Of a stretch of 64,000 nt of DNA, positions 1-8,526 are shown one piece after another; position 1 is the first letter of the stretch; the number at the start of each line of letters is the position of its first letter. Below the pieces are notes generated by a model. It was given only the letters and a program-made list of their open reading frames with translations, did not search any database and was not told where the DNA came from. Source of the DNA: Gammaproteobacteria bacterium (GTDB lineage Bacteria > Pseudomonadota > Gammaproteobacteria > Pseudomonadales > Azotimanducaceae); the NCBI GenBank assembly GCA_012960535.1, contig DUBB01000016.1:2454-66453 (forward strand). The letters run 5' to 3'. Made by a program: the position numbers and the translations under genes.

Positions 1-123
1 CACCACGTCTTCGGCACTTGCCGAGACTGCGAAAGTGCCTGCGGACATACCTAGTCCAAGCATTAGAGACAGCGTTAGCGCTTTAAACGCCACCTGCCAC
101 CTTTCATCTAATTCTGATTTCAC
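1..123 (-). CDS. Secreted protein, N-terminal fragment (runs off left edge)
   Basis: The minus strand is open from a GTG at 123 to the window edge (41 codons). The peptide has a charged start, a hydrophobic stretch (ALTLSLMLGLGM) and a likely signal peptidase I site after SASA, followed by EDVV. A GGGAGAGA ribosome binding site lies just upstream of the GTG. An ATG at about 92 reads into a stop after ten codons, so the GTG is preferred. The mature protein is outside the window. A TonB-dependent receptor or other outer-membrane or periplasmic protein is possible, but the family cannot be named from this fragment. Confidence 0.65.
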   Translation of the reverse strand, partial: MKSELDERWQVAFKALTLSLMLGLGMSAGTFAVSASAEDVV

Positions 124-778
124 TGATTCTCTCCCTTGTTATTATCGGACAGCAAATTTCCCACTCAACATTATTACCCTGAGCAGGCTTGGGATATTAC
201 TACTTTGTTAATCAAAACACACTTACAAGATTTAAATACTATTAATAGTTTTCGGCATCAAGTAAGTACGTTAATCATTTCTCCCCAAATGACACTGTGA
301 CTATATATCACAAAATAGGAATTGACTAGTATGTCTTGATGAGAAACCCGCATTTCAAGCGAATAAATGCATTTCCCCAACCGGGGATTCGCCACTAAAC
401 CCTGAATAGGGAACTACAGGTTAGAACTAAAGCCAGTTACCGGATCCCAGAACAAGCAACCCGCTGGATTTGCCCGAGGTCAAACACCCACACTGCAGTG
501 GGTAGGCATTTGTTTCTGGAAACCTGGCGAGCAATGCCAGCAAACCTACATACAAGCCTACACAAAGGACATCAAAGCCTGAGGTCAACCAGTAATTCAG
601 TCAGTAACTCATCTGATACCGGCGCTGGCCAACCCCATAATAAATGGCAATCTTCTATTGGAACAACTCGTAGCCCCTTAAATAAAAGCTTGCCCGGGCT
701 AAAAAATTGATGACTTTATTCAGCATCGGGCTATTCATCAAAGCGTTATCTCATCAAAGAGGATAATCCGTAAATCCA
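124..778. other. Intergenic region without a supported gene
   Basis: About 650 bases hold no convincing gene. A 70-codon open frame at 498-710 on the plus strand has low-complexity, Ser/Asn-rich composition, no ribosome binding site and no recognisable domain, so it is not called. The only structure seen is a pair of short inverted repeats near 374-411. The region should contain the promoter of the left-edge gene and the 3' end of the Rieske operon. Confidence 0.6.
374..411. promoter_or_regulatory. Two CCC-N6-GGG inverted repeats, possible operator
   Basis: TCCCC-AACC-GGGGA (374-387) and CCCT-GAAT-AGGG (400-411) both fit CCC-N6-GGG and have centres about 25 bases apart, roughly two helical turns and a half. 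They lie about 250 bases upstream of the GTG of the left-edge gene. Neither is followed by a T-run on either strand, which argues against terminators. A dimeric regulator binding two sites is a possibility only. Confidence 0.25.
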
Positions 779-1249
779 CTAAATAGGATAAATGAGCGAA
801 TTCGGCACCAGAACAGAGTCATAGACAACCCGTTTCTGCTTAAATCGCAGCACTCCATGTTCCCTTACAATCTGGTCAAGATAGCGGCCTGTGCTCAATA
901 TCTGCGGCAGCTCGTCCTGCAGCACTTGGATAACCGTATAGTTTGCCTTCACCCTGAACTCATCACCGTGCAGGTCTTCTGCAGATACATTAGTAATATG
1001 ATGTCGCAGATAGCGCGGCTCATACATGATAGTTTCCTCTACCGCCTGGACACGATCCTGCAGCATCGCCCGGCTCTCACACCTGACCACTGCAAGCGGC
1101 AGATCTTTATCGTAGTTGTCTCTGGGCTGGATCATATAAAGACATTGCTCAGTAAAGAAGTCAGGCCAGTTCGACAACGGACCATCATCCAGTACCGAGG
1201 CGTAATCGTTGTAGAGTTTCTGCAGTTCGTACCAACGCAAAAAAGTCAC
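779..1249 (-). CDS. Ring-hydroxylating dioxygenase beta (small) subunit
   Basis: This 156-residue protein has the NTF2/SnoaL-like cone fold sequence pattern of aromatic-ring-hydroxylating dioxygenase small subunits: an N-terminal helix with LYNDYASVLDD, the middle region YEPRYLRHHITNV, and a C-terminal strand region RFKQKRVVYDS. The small subunit is structural and supports the alpha subunit in the hexamer. The GTG start overlaps the stop of the alpha gene by four bases (GTGA), which implies translational coupling. Length is normal for the family. Substrate cannot be read from this subunit. Confidence 0.88.
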   Translation of the reverse strand: MTFLRWYELQKLYNDYASVLDDGPLSNWPDFFTEQCLYMIQPRDNYDKDLPLAVVRCESRAMLQDRVQAVEETIMYEPRYLRHHITNVSAEDLHGDEFRVKANYTVIQVLQDELPQILSTGRYLDQIVREHGVLRFKQKRVVYDSVLVPNSLIYPI

Positions 1250-2472
1250 AGTGCCATAACCTCACGGTAGTATTTATAAAAGGCCCTTATAGCAACCTCT
1301 GTTACCATATGTGGCGTGTCAGCTGTACCCATGCCACCGAGCAGCATCTGCCCGGAATCCTCTACATACTGAGCTATCGCTTCCTGTGCCAGTTTTATGA
1401 CCTCACTGTCCTCGGCAGAAACCAGCCCCGCTGCACTCATCAGGTTTGCCTGGCGTAAACGACGGGTCTGCATTTCCTGGCTATCACTGGCATAACCAAA
1501 GAAGGTCCAATAAAGCTCGAATGAACCGACCTCCCTGGGCCGAATCTGGCGTAATGCCAGCGTATTTGATTGCTGCTGTACAATCAGATTGGGCCAGATA
1601 GTCTGCATCACAACGGTGGCATCATCGCTGAACTCTTTCACCGGATCCAACAACCTCGGATCCGCCAGTTCAAAATCTTCCTTCATATTCTTGATATCAG
1701 CGGTCAACGAGCTGGCTTTCTGTGCTCCTTTCCTGGATATCAGAAGGCCATGCCGTCCGGTTTCATCCATCGCCACACGCGACTTCTGATCCGCTCGAAA
1801 CAACCCGAAAGTCACCAGAAAAACATGCAGTAGTGAGGCATGGTAGGGATCCTTGATATTTTCAAACATCAATTTCCAGTTACCAGGAATCAACTGCCTG
1901 GAATATCCCAGAATCTTGAGCTCACGACCATCAAATACACGATCAAAATACTTCAGGTTTGTTTCACCGAGATAGGACGCAAATTCTTCTATTTCATCTG
2001 CAAAACTCGCAAAAATCACACCCTGCCGAATCGTTATCTTCAAAGGTGGCAAAGCATTGTCTGACCGTTTGAAATCTCCGGGCATACCGCCCTTGCCACC
2101 AATGCCCTTGATAAAAGGCACCCCACGCAGATTACCCTTGGAATCATACGACCATTGATGGTAGGGGCACACGAAAATACGACTGTTACCGCTCGCCCGA
2201 CGGCATACCTTGACACCACGATGGGCACAGCGATTGGCGAACCCATGTACTCGACCCTGCTCATCCCGGGTTATGACCACAGAACGTTTGCCAATCCTGG
2301 TGGTAATAAAATCCCAGGCATTTGGGAGCTCTGCCTCCAGCCCGACATAGGCCCAACTGGCATAGAAAATTCGCTCCATCTCCCGCTCAAATAACCCTTC
2401 ATCAGTATACAAACGATAAGGAACTCGTGTGATGTCCCCGGAAGGCCAATCGAGGTCAACAGATCCGCTCAT
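1246..2472 (-). CDS. Rieske non-heme iron oxygenase alpha subunit
   Basis: The catalytic subunit of a ring-hydroxylating oxygenase, 408 residues. The Rieske [2Fe-2S] ligands are C82-x-H84 and C102-x2-H105. The mononuclear iron site is D208-x2-H211-x4-H216 within NIKDPYHASLLH, where the Asp bridges to the neighbouring Rieske centre. The C-terminal TEVAIRAFYKYY resembles salicylate 5-hydroxylase and anthranilate dioxygenase large subunits, so an aromatic acid is a reasonable substrate guess. The start is taken at the ATG at 2472, with AAGGA nine bases upstream, rather than the in-frame TTG at 2490. No ferredoxin or reductase gene lies beside it, so electron transfer must come from elsewhere. 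Confidence 0.9.
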   Translation of the reverse strand: MSGSVDLDWPSGDITRVPYRLYTDEGLFEREMERIFYASWAYVGLEAELPNAWDFITTRIGKRSVVITRDEQGRVHGFANRCAHRGVKVCRRASGNSRIFVCPYHQWSYDSKGNLRGVPFIKGIGGKGGMPGDFKRSDNALPPLKITIRQGVIFASFADEIEEFASYLGETNLKYFDRVFDGRELKILGYSRQLIPGNWKLMFENIKDPYHASLLHVFLVTFGLFRADQKSRVAMDETGRHGLLISRKGAQKASSLTADIKNMKEDFELADPRLLDPVKEFSDDATVVMQTIWPNLIVQQQSNTLALRQIRPREVGSFELYWTFFGYASDSQEMQTRRLRQANLMSAAGLVSAEDSEVIKLAQEAIAQYVEDSGQMLLGGMGTADTPHMVTEVAIRAFYKYYREVMAL

Positions 2473-2522
2473 GTCAAGAATTCCTTGCAATGGTAGCTCA
2501 GTGGCCTGCTATAGTAGAATAC

Positions 2523-2538
2523 TTACCTACTCAGGTAA
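2523..2538. promoter_or_regulatory. Palindrome in divergent promoter, candidate operator
   Basis: TTACCT-ACTC-AGGTAA is a perfect 6-bp inverted repeat with a 4-base spacer. It sits in the 87-base gap between the divergent Rieske alpha gene (start 2472) and the bicupin gene (start 2560). The position suits a repressor or activator controlling both directions. No regulator gene is adjacent. Confidence 0.45.
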
Positions 2539-2559
2539 ATTAGTGTAGGGATGTAAGGT

Positions 2560-3681
2560 ATGTCCGAGCCCAAACCCGTTATTATAGACAGAACCGGTGA
2601 AGCCCTCGCAGGCTCGACTATCTCACAGCTAAAACCAGCACAGGATTGGCCGCCCATTACCATTACCGGTGAGCAGATAAACAGGGAAATTGAACGACTG
2701 GCAGATCTACCCAGACCTGCGAACGGCCGCAGGCAGGTGATGTTCACACACCCCAGCGCACCCACCCCTGGACGCGGTCTGACCCCTGGCGTCCAGGTCA
2801 CTCTCGACGTCCTCAAGCCGGGTGAAGAAACCACACCGATAAGGCACAATTCCACCCAGGTTAACTTCTGCATTCAAGGACGGGGACAAACCATCGTAGG
2901 TGATCGCGAGATTAATTACTCGCGTTATGATGTCTGGAACAACCCTTCCTTTATCACTTATCGCCACCGCAATAAGTCATCTAAAGTGCTCGCCAGATTG
3001 ACCTATTCCAATGCCGCCCTGCTGGAAATGATGAGAGTACATCTGATCGATGAAAACCCGTCCAGCGATTGCCCTGCCTCATCCGAAGGCCTTGACCCAT
3101 CCGGGCCTTTCAAAGCGGCGCAGTCAATCCAGGAAATCAGTGAAGATGGAGCCGCGTTGATGCCCTACGAGACCCTGATTAATCCAAGGCCTGTGCAATC
3201 CAACTGCCTGCACTGGCCCTGGACGACGGTGAAATCCAATCTGGATAAACTCGACAAACTGGGCAAGAGCTATACTGGCAGACGCCTTTACCTGCTCTTT
3301 AACCCACTTACCGATAGATTCAATGGCACCACACCGAATTTTTTTGCGACGCTGACCATTCGCCCGCCGGGTATCGTCGACAAACCTCACCGGCATGTTT
3401 CTTCCGCTATCAACTATTACTTCCAGGGTGCAGGGTACAGTCGGGTGGAAGGTAAGCGTTATAACTGGAAGGCGGGAGACCTGATGGTGTCTGCGCCTGG
3501 ATGGGCAGTCCACAATCATGCCTCTAACCAGGGTGACCCGGTCTATGAACTAACCATTCAGGATCAACCACTCAACATCTATATGGAATCGTTGCTGTGG
3601 CAGGAAGACCTGGCAGGCGCACCGAAAATTCTCGGCACGCGGCAGGGATTCGATACCAATCTAAAAGAAATCAGCGGGTAA
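2560..3681 (+). CDS. Bicupin ring-cleavage dioxygenase (gentisate 1,2-dioxygenase-like)
   Basis: The 373-residue protein has two cupin domains. The first is around 85-150 (PGEETTPIRHNSTQ, then a beta-rich stretch). The second, around 270-345, has the PHRHVSSAINYY metal-binding segment and a later WAVHNHAS. Size and order match the gentisate 1,2-dioxygenase, 1-hydroxy-2-naphthoate dioxygenase and salicylate 1,2-dioxygenase family, Fe(II) enzymes that open aromatic rings between carboxyl- and hydroxyl-bearing carbons. Only the second cupin shows a clear H-x-H. The first has a single H-N-S, so it may not bind metal. Neighbours (Rieske oxygenase, flavin reductase-like protein) fit an aromatic pathway. 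Exact substrate is unknown. Confidence 0.78.
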   Translation: MSEPKPVIIDRTGEALAGSTISQLKPAQDWPPITITGEQINREIERLADLPRPANGRRQVMFTHPSAPTPGRGLTPGVQVTLDVLKPGEETTPIRHNSTQVNFCIQGRGQTIVGDREINYSRYDVWNNPSFITYRHRNKSSKVLARLTYSNAALLEMMRVHLIDENPSSDCPASSEGLDPSGPFKAAQSIQEISEDGAALMPYETLINPRPVQSNCLHWPWTTVKSNLDKLDKLGKSYTGRRLYLLFNPLTDRFNGTTPNFFATLTIRPPGIVDKPHRHVSSAINYYFQGAGYSRVEGKRYNWKAGDLMVSAPGWAVHNHASNQGDPVYELTIQDQPLNIYMESLLWQEDLAGAPKILGTRQGFDTNLKEISG

Positions 3682-3685
3682 TCTC

Positions 3686-4312
3686 ATGTTTTTTGATCCC
3701 CGCCAAAACGTGAGCCCTGCTCCGCTAAAACACAACCCTATCAATACGCTCATTGCGCCCAGACCAGTGGGCTGGATTGGTACTCAGTCCAAGGACGGCA
3801 GCACTAATCTTGCTCCATTTTCCTACTTCAATGCTTTTTCTGCAGATCCGCCGATTGTCGCCTTTGCACCCAATTCCAGGAACGCCCAGGGCGAGCCTAA
3901 GGATACGCTTGCCAACCTCAGAGACACACCGGAATTTACGGTCAGTATTGTTTCCATAGAACTTGCCAAGCAAATGAACCAGACTTCAGCTGATTACAGT
4001 CAGGGAGTTAGTGAATTTTCTGAAAGCAAACTAACCCCGGGGACTTCAAGGCTGGTTACACCACCCCACGTGTGGGAGGCCAAAGCCGTTCTTGAATGCA
4101 AAGTGTTTGAGATAATTGCCTTGCCAAAGAGTGGCAGCGGCAGACAGAGCCATCTGGTCATCGGCGAGGTCATCGGTATTTATATCGATGACACGCTGAT
4201 CATAAATGGCAAAATTGACTCCAAGGCCCTGTCACAGGTTGCCCGACTCGGTCATCACGACTACCTCAGTGTCAACGACACATTCGAGATGCTGCGACCC
4301 GAACTCGATTAG
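3686..4312 (+). CDS. Flavin reductase-like FMN-binding protein
   Basis: This 208-residue protein has the split-barrel flavin reductase domain of the DIM6/NTAB group: INTLIAPRPVGWIGTQ near the N-terminus, NLAPFSYFNAFSADPP with FMN-contact residues, and DTLANLRDTPEFTVS. Members reduce FMN with NAD(P)H or use bound FMN directly. It starts four bases after the bicupin gene, so the two are almost certainly cotranscribed. It could supply reduced flavin to the LLM monooxygenases of this genome or take part in the aromatic pathway. Its stop codon overlaps that of the convergent SSS gene by four bases. Confidence 0.85.
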   Translation: MFFDPRQNVSPAPLKHNPINTLIAPRPVGWIGTQSKDGSTNLAPFSYFNAFSADPPIVAFAPNSRNAQGEPKDTLANLRDTPEFTVSIVSIELAKQMNQTSADYSQGVSEFSESKLTPGTSRLVTPPHVWEAKAVLECKVFEIIALPKSGSGRQSHLVIGEVIGIYIDDTLIINGKIDSKALSQVARLGHHDYLSVNDTFEMLRPELD

Positions 4313-5799
4313 CGAAAACTCTGGAAGATCTCTTCTGTACGCCTTTTTTCCGCTGATGATGCCAGCCCGATTCTCGGTAACAGCAGGCAAATTGCTGAAT
4401 TAACGAAAAAACCATACAGCCCTGCCTGAAATAACCCCCATCTTGGGTAACCGCTTAAAATCATGACAGCCACCACTGCGGACCCCGCCAGGAGGCCCGT
4501 TAAAGCAGCAAAACGATCCATCCGCCGCCAGTACAGACCTAGAATAAGCGGTGGGAAAAGCTGCATCAGGAATTCGATCTTGATTTCCGTAAGCCGCCAC
4601 AAAGTCAACGAGCTATTCAGCGACAACAGCACCACCACAAAAAGGATAACAATCGTAAAAATCCGACCGACCATGGTCAACTCCTGCAGACTGGCATCTT
4701 GTCTCAGGGTTGCCTGGTAGATATCACGCGTAAAAATTGAAGACAGGGTCAGCACGACTGATGAAGCGGTTGACATAATAGCAGCCAGCAGGCCGCACAG
4801 CACAAAGACCACCAGGGCATGATACTGAACTGATAGCTTAGCCAGTAACAGACCAAACACCTGGTCGGATTCAGACACAGCCAGATCTGGAAACAGCGCC
4901 AGGCCAGTCAGGCCAATGAGCAGCGTACACCCCCCCAGCAAAAATGGCACCAGCAGCATGGCCGTGAAACTGCGTTTAAGTGAATGCTCATCCTTGGCGG
5001 CATAAATCCGCTGAATCGCATGAGGATACATGGCAAAGCCAATCGCTGAAACCACCAGGAGTGATAACCATTGCGACGTCATCGTTATAGGGTCTGCAGG
5101 GGCTCTTAGAATCTCTGGCTTTGACGTCGCAAGAAAATCTAAAATTCTGGGCAAGCCGCCGGCAAACTCCAGGCCAGCCCAGGTAATAGACACAAGCGCA
5201 ATGGCCAATAATACGCCTTGAATCGCATCTGTCCATATAACCCCTTGCCAGCCTCCTACCGAAATATAGATAGCCATTACGATCGAAATTCCAACCACCC
5301 CCGACCAGAACGGAAGCGCTCCCGAGCTCAGGATCACGACGGCATGGCCGGTCGCTTCAGCCTGGATCATCAGGTACGGGAACATGGAGACAATCGTTAA
5401 TACCGCTGTGATTAATCTCAACGACCTTGAATTGTACCGGTGCTCGTAGAAATCACCCGGCGTCAAATAATTAAACCGCTGCGACAGCCGATAGAGTCTC
5501 GGCGCGTACGATAGCTGCGCAGTTATGATCAGACTGATCAGTGGTACCGCAAGTATCCAGATAAGCCCGCTACGGTATGCCTTGCCGGTAAAACCAAAGA
5601 AGGCATTACCACTGTACTGGGTTGCCTGCATGGTAAAGAAAAGCAGCAAGGCACCCGTCATTTTACCCCCTAGGAAATACTCTCCTGGAGACTTACCGGG
5701 CGTCTTCCGGTTAGCGATGAAGCCAATCAGCAGGGTTAGCGCAAGATACGATGACAGGACAATGATCGAATCAAATCCAAGCTGCAGCGGCTCGTTCAA
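4309..5799 (-). CDS. Sodium:solute symporter (SSS family)
   Basis: A 496-residue membrane protein with about 13 predicted helices. The family hallmark near the N-terminus is GKSPGEYFLGGKMTG, followed by QYSGNAFFGFTGKAYRSG. SSS carriers use a sodium gradient to import small solutes such as carboxylates, amino acids or sugars. The start is a TTG at 5799 preceded by GGAG nine bases away and overlapping the stop of the upstream small gene. This upstream partner is typical of carboxylate-type SSS permeases. Next to the Rieske/bicupin genes, an aromatic or organic acid is a plausible cargo (inference). Confidence 0.9.
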   Translation of the reverse strand: MNEPLQLGFDSIIVLSSYLALTLLIGFIANRKTPGKSPGEYFLGGKMTGALLLFFTMQATQYSGNAFFGFTGKAYRSGLIWILAVPLISLIITAQLSYAPRLYRLSQRFNYLTPGDFYEHRYNSRSLRLITAVLTIVSMFPYLMIQAEATGHAVVILSSGALPFWSGVVGISIVMAIYISVGGWQGVIWTDAIQGVLLAIALVSITWAGLEFAGGLPRILDFLATSKPEILRAPADPITMTSQWLSLLVVSAIGFAMYPHAIQRIYAAKDEHSLKRSFTAMLLVPFLLGGCTLLIGLTGLALFPDLAVSESDQVFGLLLAKLSVQYHALVVFVLCGLLAAIMSTASSVVLTLSSIFTRDIYQATLRQDASLQELTMVGRIFTIVILFVVVLLSLNSSLTLWRLTEIKIEFLMQLFPPLILGLYWRRMDRFAALTGLLAGSAVVAVMILSGYPRWGLFQAGLYGFFVNSAICLLLPRIGLASSAEKRRTEEIFQSFR

Positions 5800-6026
5800 T
5801 CCCAGTGTCTCCAGATTTTGTGAATCGACAGACCCGCAATCACCATGCTTGCCAGCAGCGAAACAAAAAACCAGACTGGCAGCCCATAAAATCGTGGCTC
5901 GCTCGTTCCCATAAAAGCGTAAGGAACGCAGACAAACACCAGCAATACGATCAAAGGCCAGAAAATTCGCTGATACCGTCTGTTTTTACCGGCCTGCCTG
6001 CTATTCGGATACCGCTTATCAGTCAT
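5796..6026 (-). CDS. Small membrane protein, DUF3311-like, partner of SSS permease
   Basis: This 76-residue protein has a basic N-terminus, one hydrophobic segment (IFWPLIVLLVFVCVPYAF), the sequence EPRFYGLPVWFF, and a second hydrophobic segment. The EP-x-GLP pattern between two helices matches DUF3311, a family usually encoded just before SSS permeases. Its stop overlaps the SSS start by four bases. A strong AGGAGG lies ten bases before the ATG. A role as accessory subunit of the carrier is inferred from this constant association; no catalytic motif is present. Confidence 0.75.
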   Translation of the reverse strand: MTDKRYPNSRQAGKNRRYQRIFWPLIVLLVFVCVPYAFMGTSEPRFYGLPVWFFVSLLASMVIAGLSIHKIWRHWD

Positions 6027-6144
6027 TGCAGTTCCCCCTCCTGGACAGCCAGCAAGTTTATTGGTCTATTGCAGCGCAGGTTCAGCTGCGATTCTTTCTG
6101 ATTAAACCCAGACAATCCATGCTCCCTTCATTGGTAGAAGTCAC

Positions 6145-6183
6145 TAGTAAAAGCCTTTAGTAAAAGCCACTAGTAAAAGCCAC
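6145..6183. repeat. 13-bp tandem repeat, 3 copies
   Basis: The unit TAGTAAAAGCCAC (first copy ending CTT) occurs three times head to tail immediately downstream of the acyl-CoA dehydrogenase gene, whose stop lies at 6200. It does not form a hairpin and is not followed by a T-run, so it is not an obvious terminator. Confidence 0.8.
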
Positions 6184-6199
6184 CGTTCCATTATTGTTT

Positions 6200-7330
6200 T
6201 CAATCAAATAGTGCTTTCGATATCAGCAGGTTCTGCACTTCAGTACTTCCGTCCAGATAATGTGCCATTTTTGCCCCGGCAAGATGACGTGCTAAAGGAT
6301 GACGATGCAGCAGGCCATCAGCACCGAAAACCTGCATGCATTGTTCGATACCCCGGGTGGCTGCTCGGGCTGCAAACTTCTTGGCGTGAGCAGTATGAAC
6401 AATGCTATCGGACTCATCGGCATCAATTGAACGAGCAGCAATCTCGGTAAGGCCCCGCGCCGCATTCAAATCAGTAGCGACATCGGCCAGCATCCAGCGC
6501 AGGCCCTGCTTATCAGCCAGGCGCTGACCAAATGCATGGCGCTCATTCAGTCGCATAACCGAATCATCCAACGCTCGTTGCAGAATACCCGCGCAGAGCG
6601 CCGCTACCAGCACACGGGCAAGGCCGATGGCATTCATAGCCGCTGGGTAGGCAACCCCAGCCGGAGACAGGAGTTGCTCCTGCTGTAATTCAACCTGGGT
6701 AAAGCCGAAACCACCCGCCCCGGTTGCATGGCCACCGAGCATGTCATAGGGCTGGGTTCGAGTAACGCCAGGCTGAGCGGCATCGACTAAAAATGCCGCT
6801 ATGCCCTTCGCGCCAGAACCTGGTTCAGTCTGCGCATAGACCCGCAGAAGATCGGCTCGATTACTATTGGTTACCCAGGATTTTTCCCCATTCAGGTACC
6901 AGCGATTACCCATTCGTTCCGCGCTGGTCGTTATTCTTGAAGCATCACTGCCGACTTCGGGCTCGGTTAACAGGAAAGCGCCAATAATATCGCCGGACAG
7001 CAACTGTGGCAGGTAACGACTTTTAACTTTAGGGGTTGCCTGGCGAGCAATGGCATTTGCCAGGTTATTATGCGGCACCAGAGCAAAAGCAAAGCCCATA
7101 TCGCTATACGCCAGCTTCTCGAAGACAGGCACCAGTTCTTGTAATGACAGGTTGTAACCACCATCCTCAATCGGCAGCATTAAACCACAGAGTCCGGCCT
7201 GGCCGGCTTTTCTGAATATCTCCATGGGCACATGGCGATCTCGCTCCCATTGCACCACATTGGGTTCAATTTCAGATTCTATGAACTGTGCCAGCGTCGC
7301 CTCGTCCAAAACAATATTCTCCTGTAGCAC
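6200..7330 (-). CDS. Acyl-CoA dehydrogenase
   Basis: An FAD enzyme of 376 residues that introduces an alpha-beta double bond into an acyl-CoA. The family signatures are AFLLTEPEVGSDAS in the middle domain, NGEKSWVTN, and the C-terminal YLDGSTEVQNLLIS. In most family members the catalytic base is the Glu of YEGT; here the corresponding position appears to be Asp (LDGS). In some subfamilies, such as isovaleryl-CoA dehydrogenase, the base comes from another helix, so activity is still possible. The start is a GTG at 7330 or a TTG at 7309, which has AGGAG nine bases upstream. The gene stands alone; electrons would go to an electron-transfer flavoprotein not encoded here. Confidence 0.88.
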   Translation of the reverse strand: MLQENIVLDEATLAQFIESEIEPNVVQWERDRHVPMEIFRKAGQAGLCGLMLPIEDGGYNLSLQELVPVFEKLAYSDMGFAFALVPHNNLANAIARQATPKVKSRYLPQLLSGDIIGAFLLTEPEVGSDASRITTSAERMGNRWYLNGEKSWVTNSNRADLLRVYAQTEPGSGAKGIAAFLVDAAQPGVTRTQPYDMLGGHATGAGGFGFTQVELQQEQLLSPAGVAYPAAMNAIGLARVLVAALCAGILQRALDDSVMRLNERHAFGQRLADKQGLRWMLADVATDLNAARGLTEIAARSIDADESDSIVHTAHAKKFAARAATRGIEQCMQVFGADGLLHRHPLARHLAGAKMAHYLDGSTEVQNLLISKALFD

Positions 7331-7428
7331 ACATTGCTCGCTAGGTACCTATGCAAATATCGCTAACCCATCGTGCACCTTACTTTGATCTATTCTGGTA
7401 AGAAGTGAACTGAATTATTAACTTTTAA

Positions 7429-8526
7429 TTATCCGAATTGCAGCGCACCACGCTGATCACCCAATCCTTTAAGCTCTGGCATGACTTGGTCCACAAAAAG
7501 TTTCATATTCCTATTGGCTTCGTCATAATCCATACCGCCAAAGGCAAAATGCGTCATCACGCCTCTGGCGCCAATGGTATTGTGGATGTATTCGATCTTC
7601 TCAATGACCTGCTGCGGTGTTCCAAAGGGCATCAACCGAACAAAATCACTGGCTGCACCATCATCTGAGCGGGACTCAATATGCTTATGCAGGTTCTGGT
7701 AATACTCATAGCCCTTTTTATCACCAAGATGCCCTGCTCTAAGCTCGTAATGATCCATGACTGAATGGTAGTAATTGCCGATATACCTGTTTGCCATCTC
7801 TTCAGCTCGATCCGCACTTTCATCGACGAAAAAGAACCCCCCGCACATGGGATCGGGTGGTGCACTACTGGCGCCATGGGTTTCCGTCCAGACCTTGTTA
7901 TAAACCTCAAAATCCTCCTTTACTGATACCCAGGGTTTTTGCGGGATTACCAACAGACCAACACCCAATTTAGCCATCACCGGCATGGAATCCGGGGAAA
8001 CTGCCGCGGCAAAGGTTCGTCCTTTGAAACTCTGGAAAGGCTCAGGTCGAAGATTTCGTTTTGGCTGGCGCACGAAATCCCCCTGATATTCAACAAAACC
8101 CTGCTCAAGGCCCTCTATAATCATTTCTGCAGACTCAACAAAGCGTTCTCTTGATTCATCCATTGGCACCCGGAACCCATCAAACTCAACCCTGCCTAGA
8201 CCACGGCCAATACCCAGTATCATGCGGCCATTAGAAAGGTTGTCGAGCATGGCTATTTCCTCGGCAACTCGGACAGGATCGTGCCATGGTAAGACAATCA
8301 CCATAGAACCTAATTGAACGCGCTCAGTACAGCCCGCCATGTAACTCAAGAACTGGGTTACATCAGGCACCATCGTGTAATCAGTGAAATGGTGCTCAAC
8401 AGACCAGACCGAGTCGAATCCCATCGGTTCGGCCCTGCGCGCCATGGCGAGCTCCTCTTGATAGACTTCCAGATCAGTCCTGAGCTTACCGAGATTTTGA
8501 AAAACTGGTGCAAATCCTACGTGCAT
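7429..8526 (-). CDS. LLM class flavin-dependent oxidoreductase
   Basis: A luciferase-like TIM-barrel protein of about 365 residues. Typical segments are FAPVFQN at the start, GFDSVWSVEHHF, and SNGRMILGIGRGLG. LLM enzymes use FMNH2 or F420 and oxygen to hydroxylate or cleave substrates; the EHHF group is usually FMN-dependent (known family property). The start is set at the ATG at 8526 because AAGGGGG precedes it, while the in-frame TTG at 8565 lies inside a repeated palindrome array. Substrate is unknown. The array just upstream suggests tight regulation. Confidence 0.85.
   Translation of the reverse strand: MHVGFAPVFQNLGKLRTDLEVYQEELAMARRAEPMGFDSVWSVEHHFTDYTMVPDVTQFLSYMAGCTERVQLGSMVIVLPWHDPVRVAEEIAMLDNLSNGRMILGIGRGLGRVEFDGFRVPMDESRERFVESAEMIIEGLEQGFVEYQGDFVRQPKRNLRPEPFQSFKGRTFAAAVSPDSMPVMAKLGVGLLVIPQKPWVSVKEDFEVYNKVWTETHGASSAPPDPMCGGFFFVDESADRAEEMANRYIGNYYHSVMDHYELRAGHLGDKKGYEYYQNLHKHIESRSDDGAASDFVRLMPFGTPQQVIEKIEYIHNTIGARGVMTHFAFGGMDYDEANRNMKLFVDQVMPELKGLGDQRGALQFG

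Noticed and set aside
498..710. 70-codon open frame in the left intergenic region
   Set aside because: Low-complexity Ser/Asn-rich product, no ribosome binding site, no domain.
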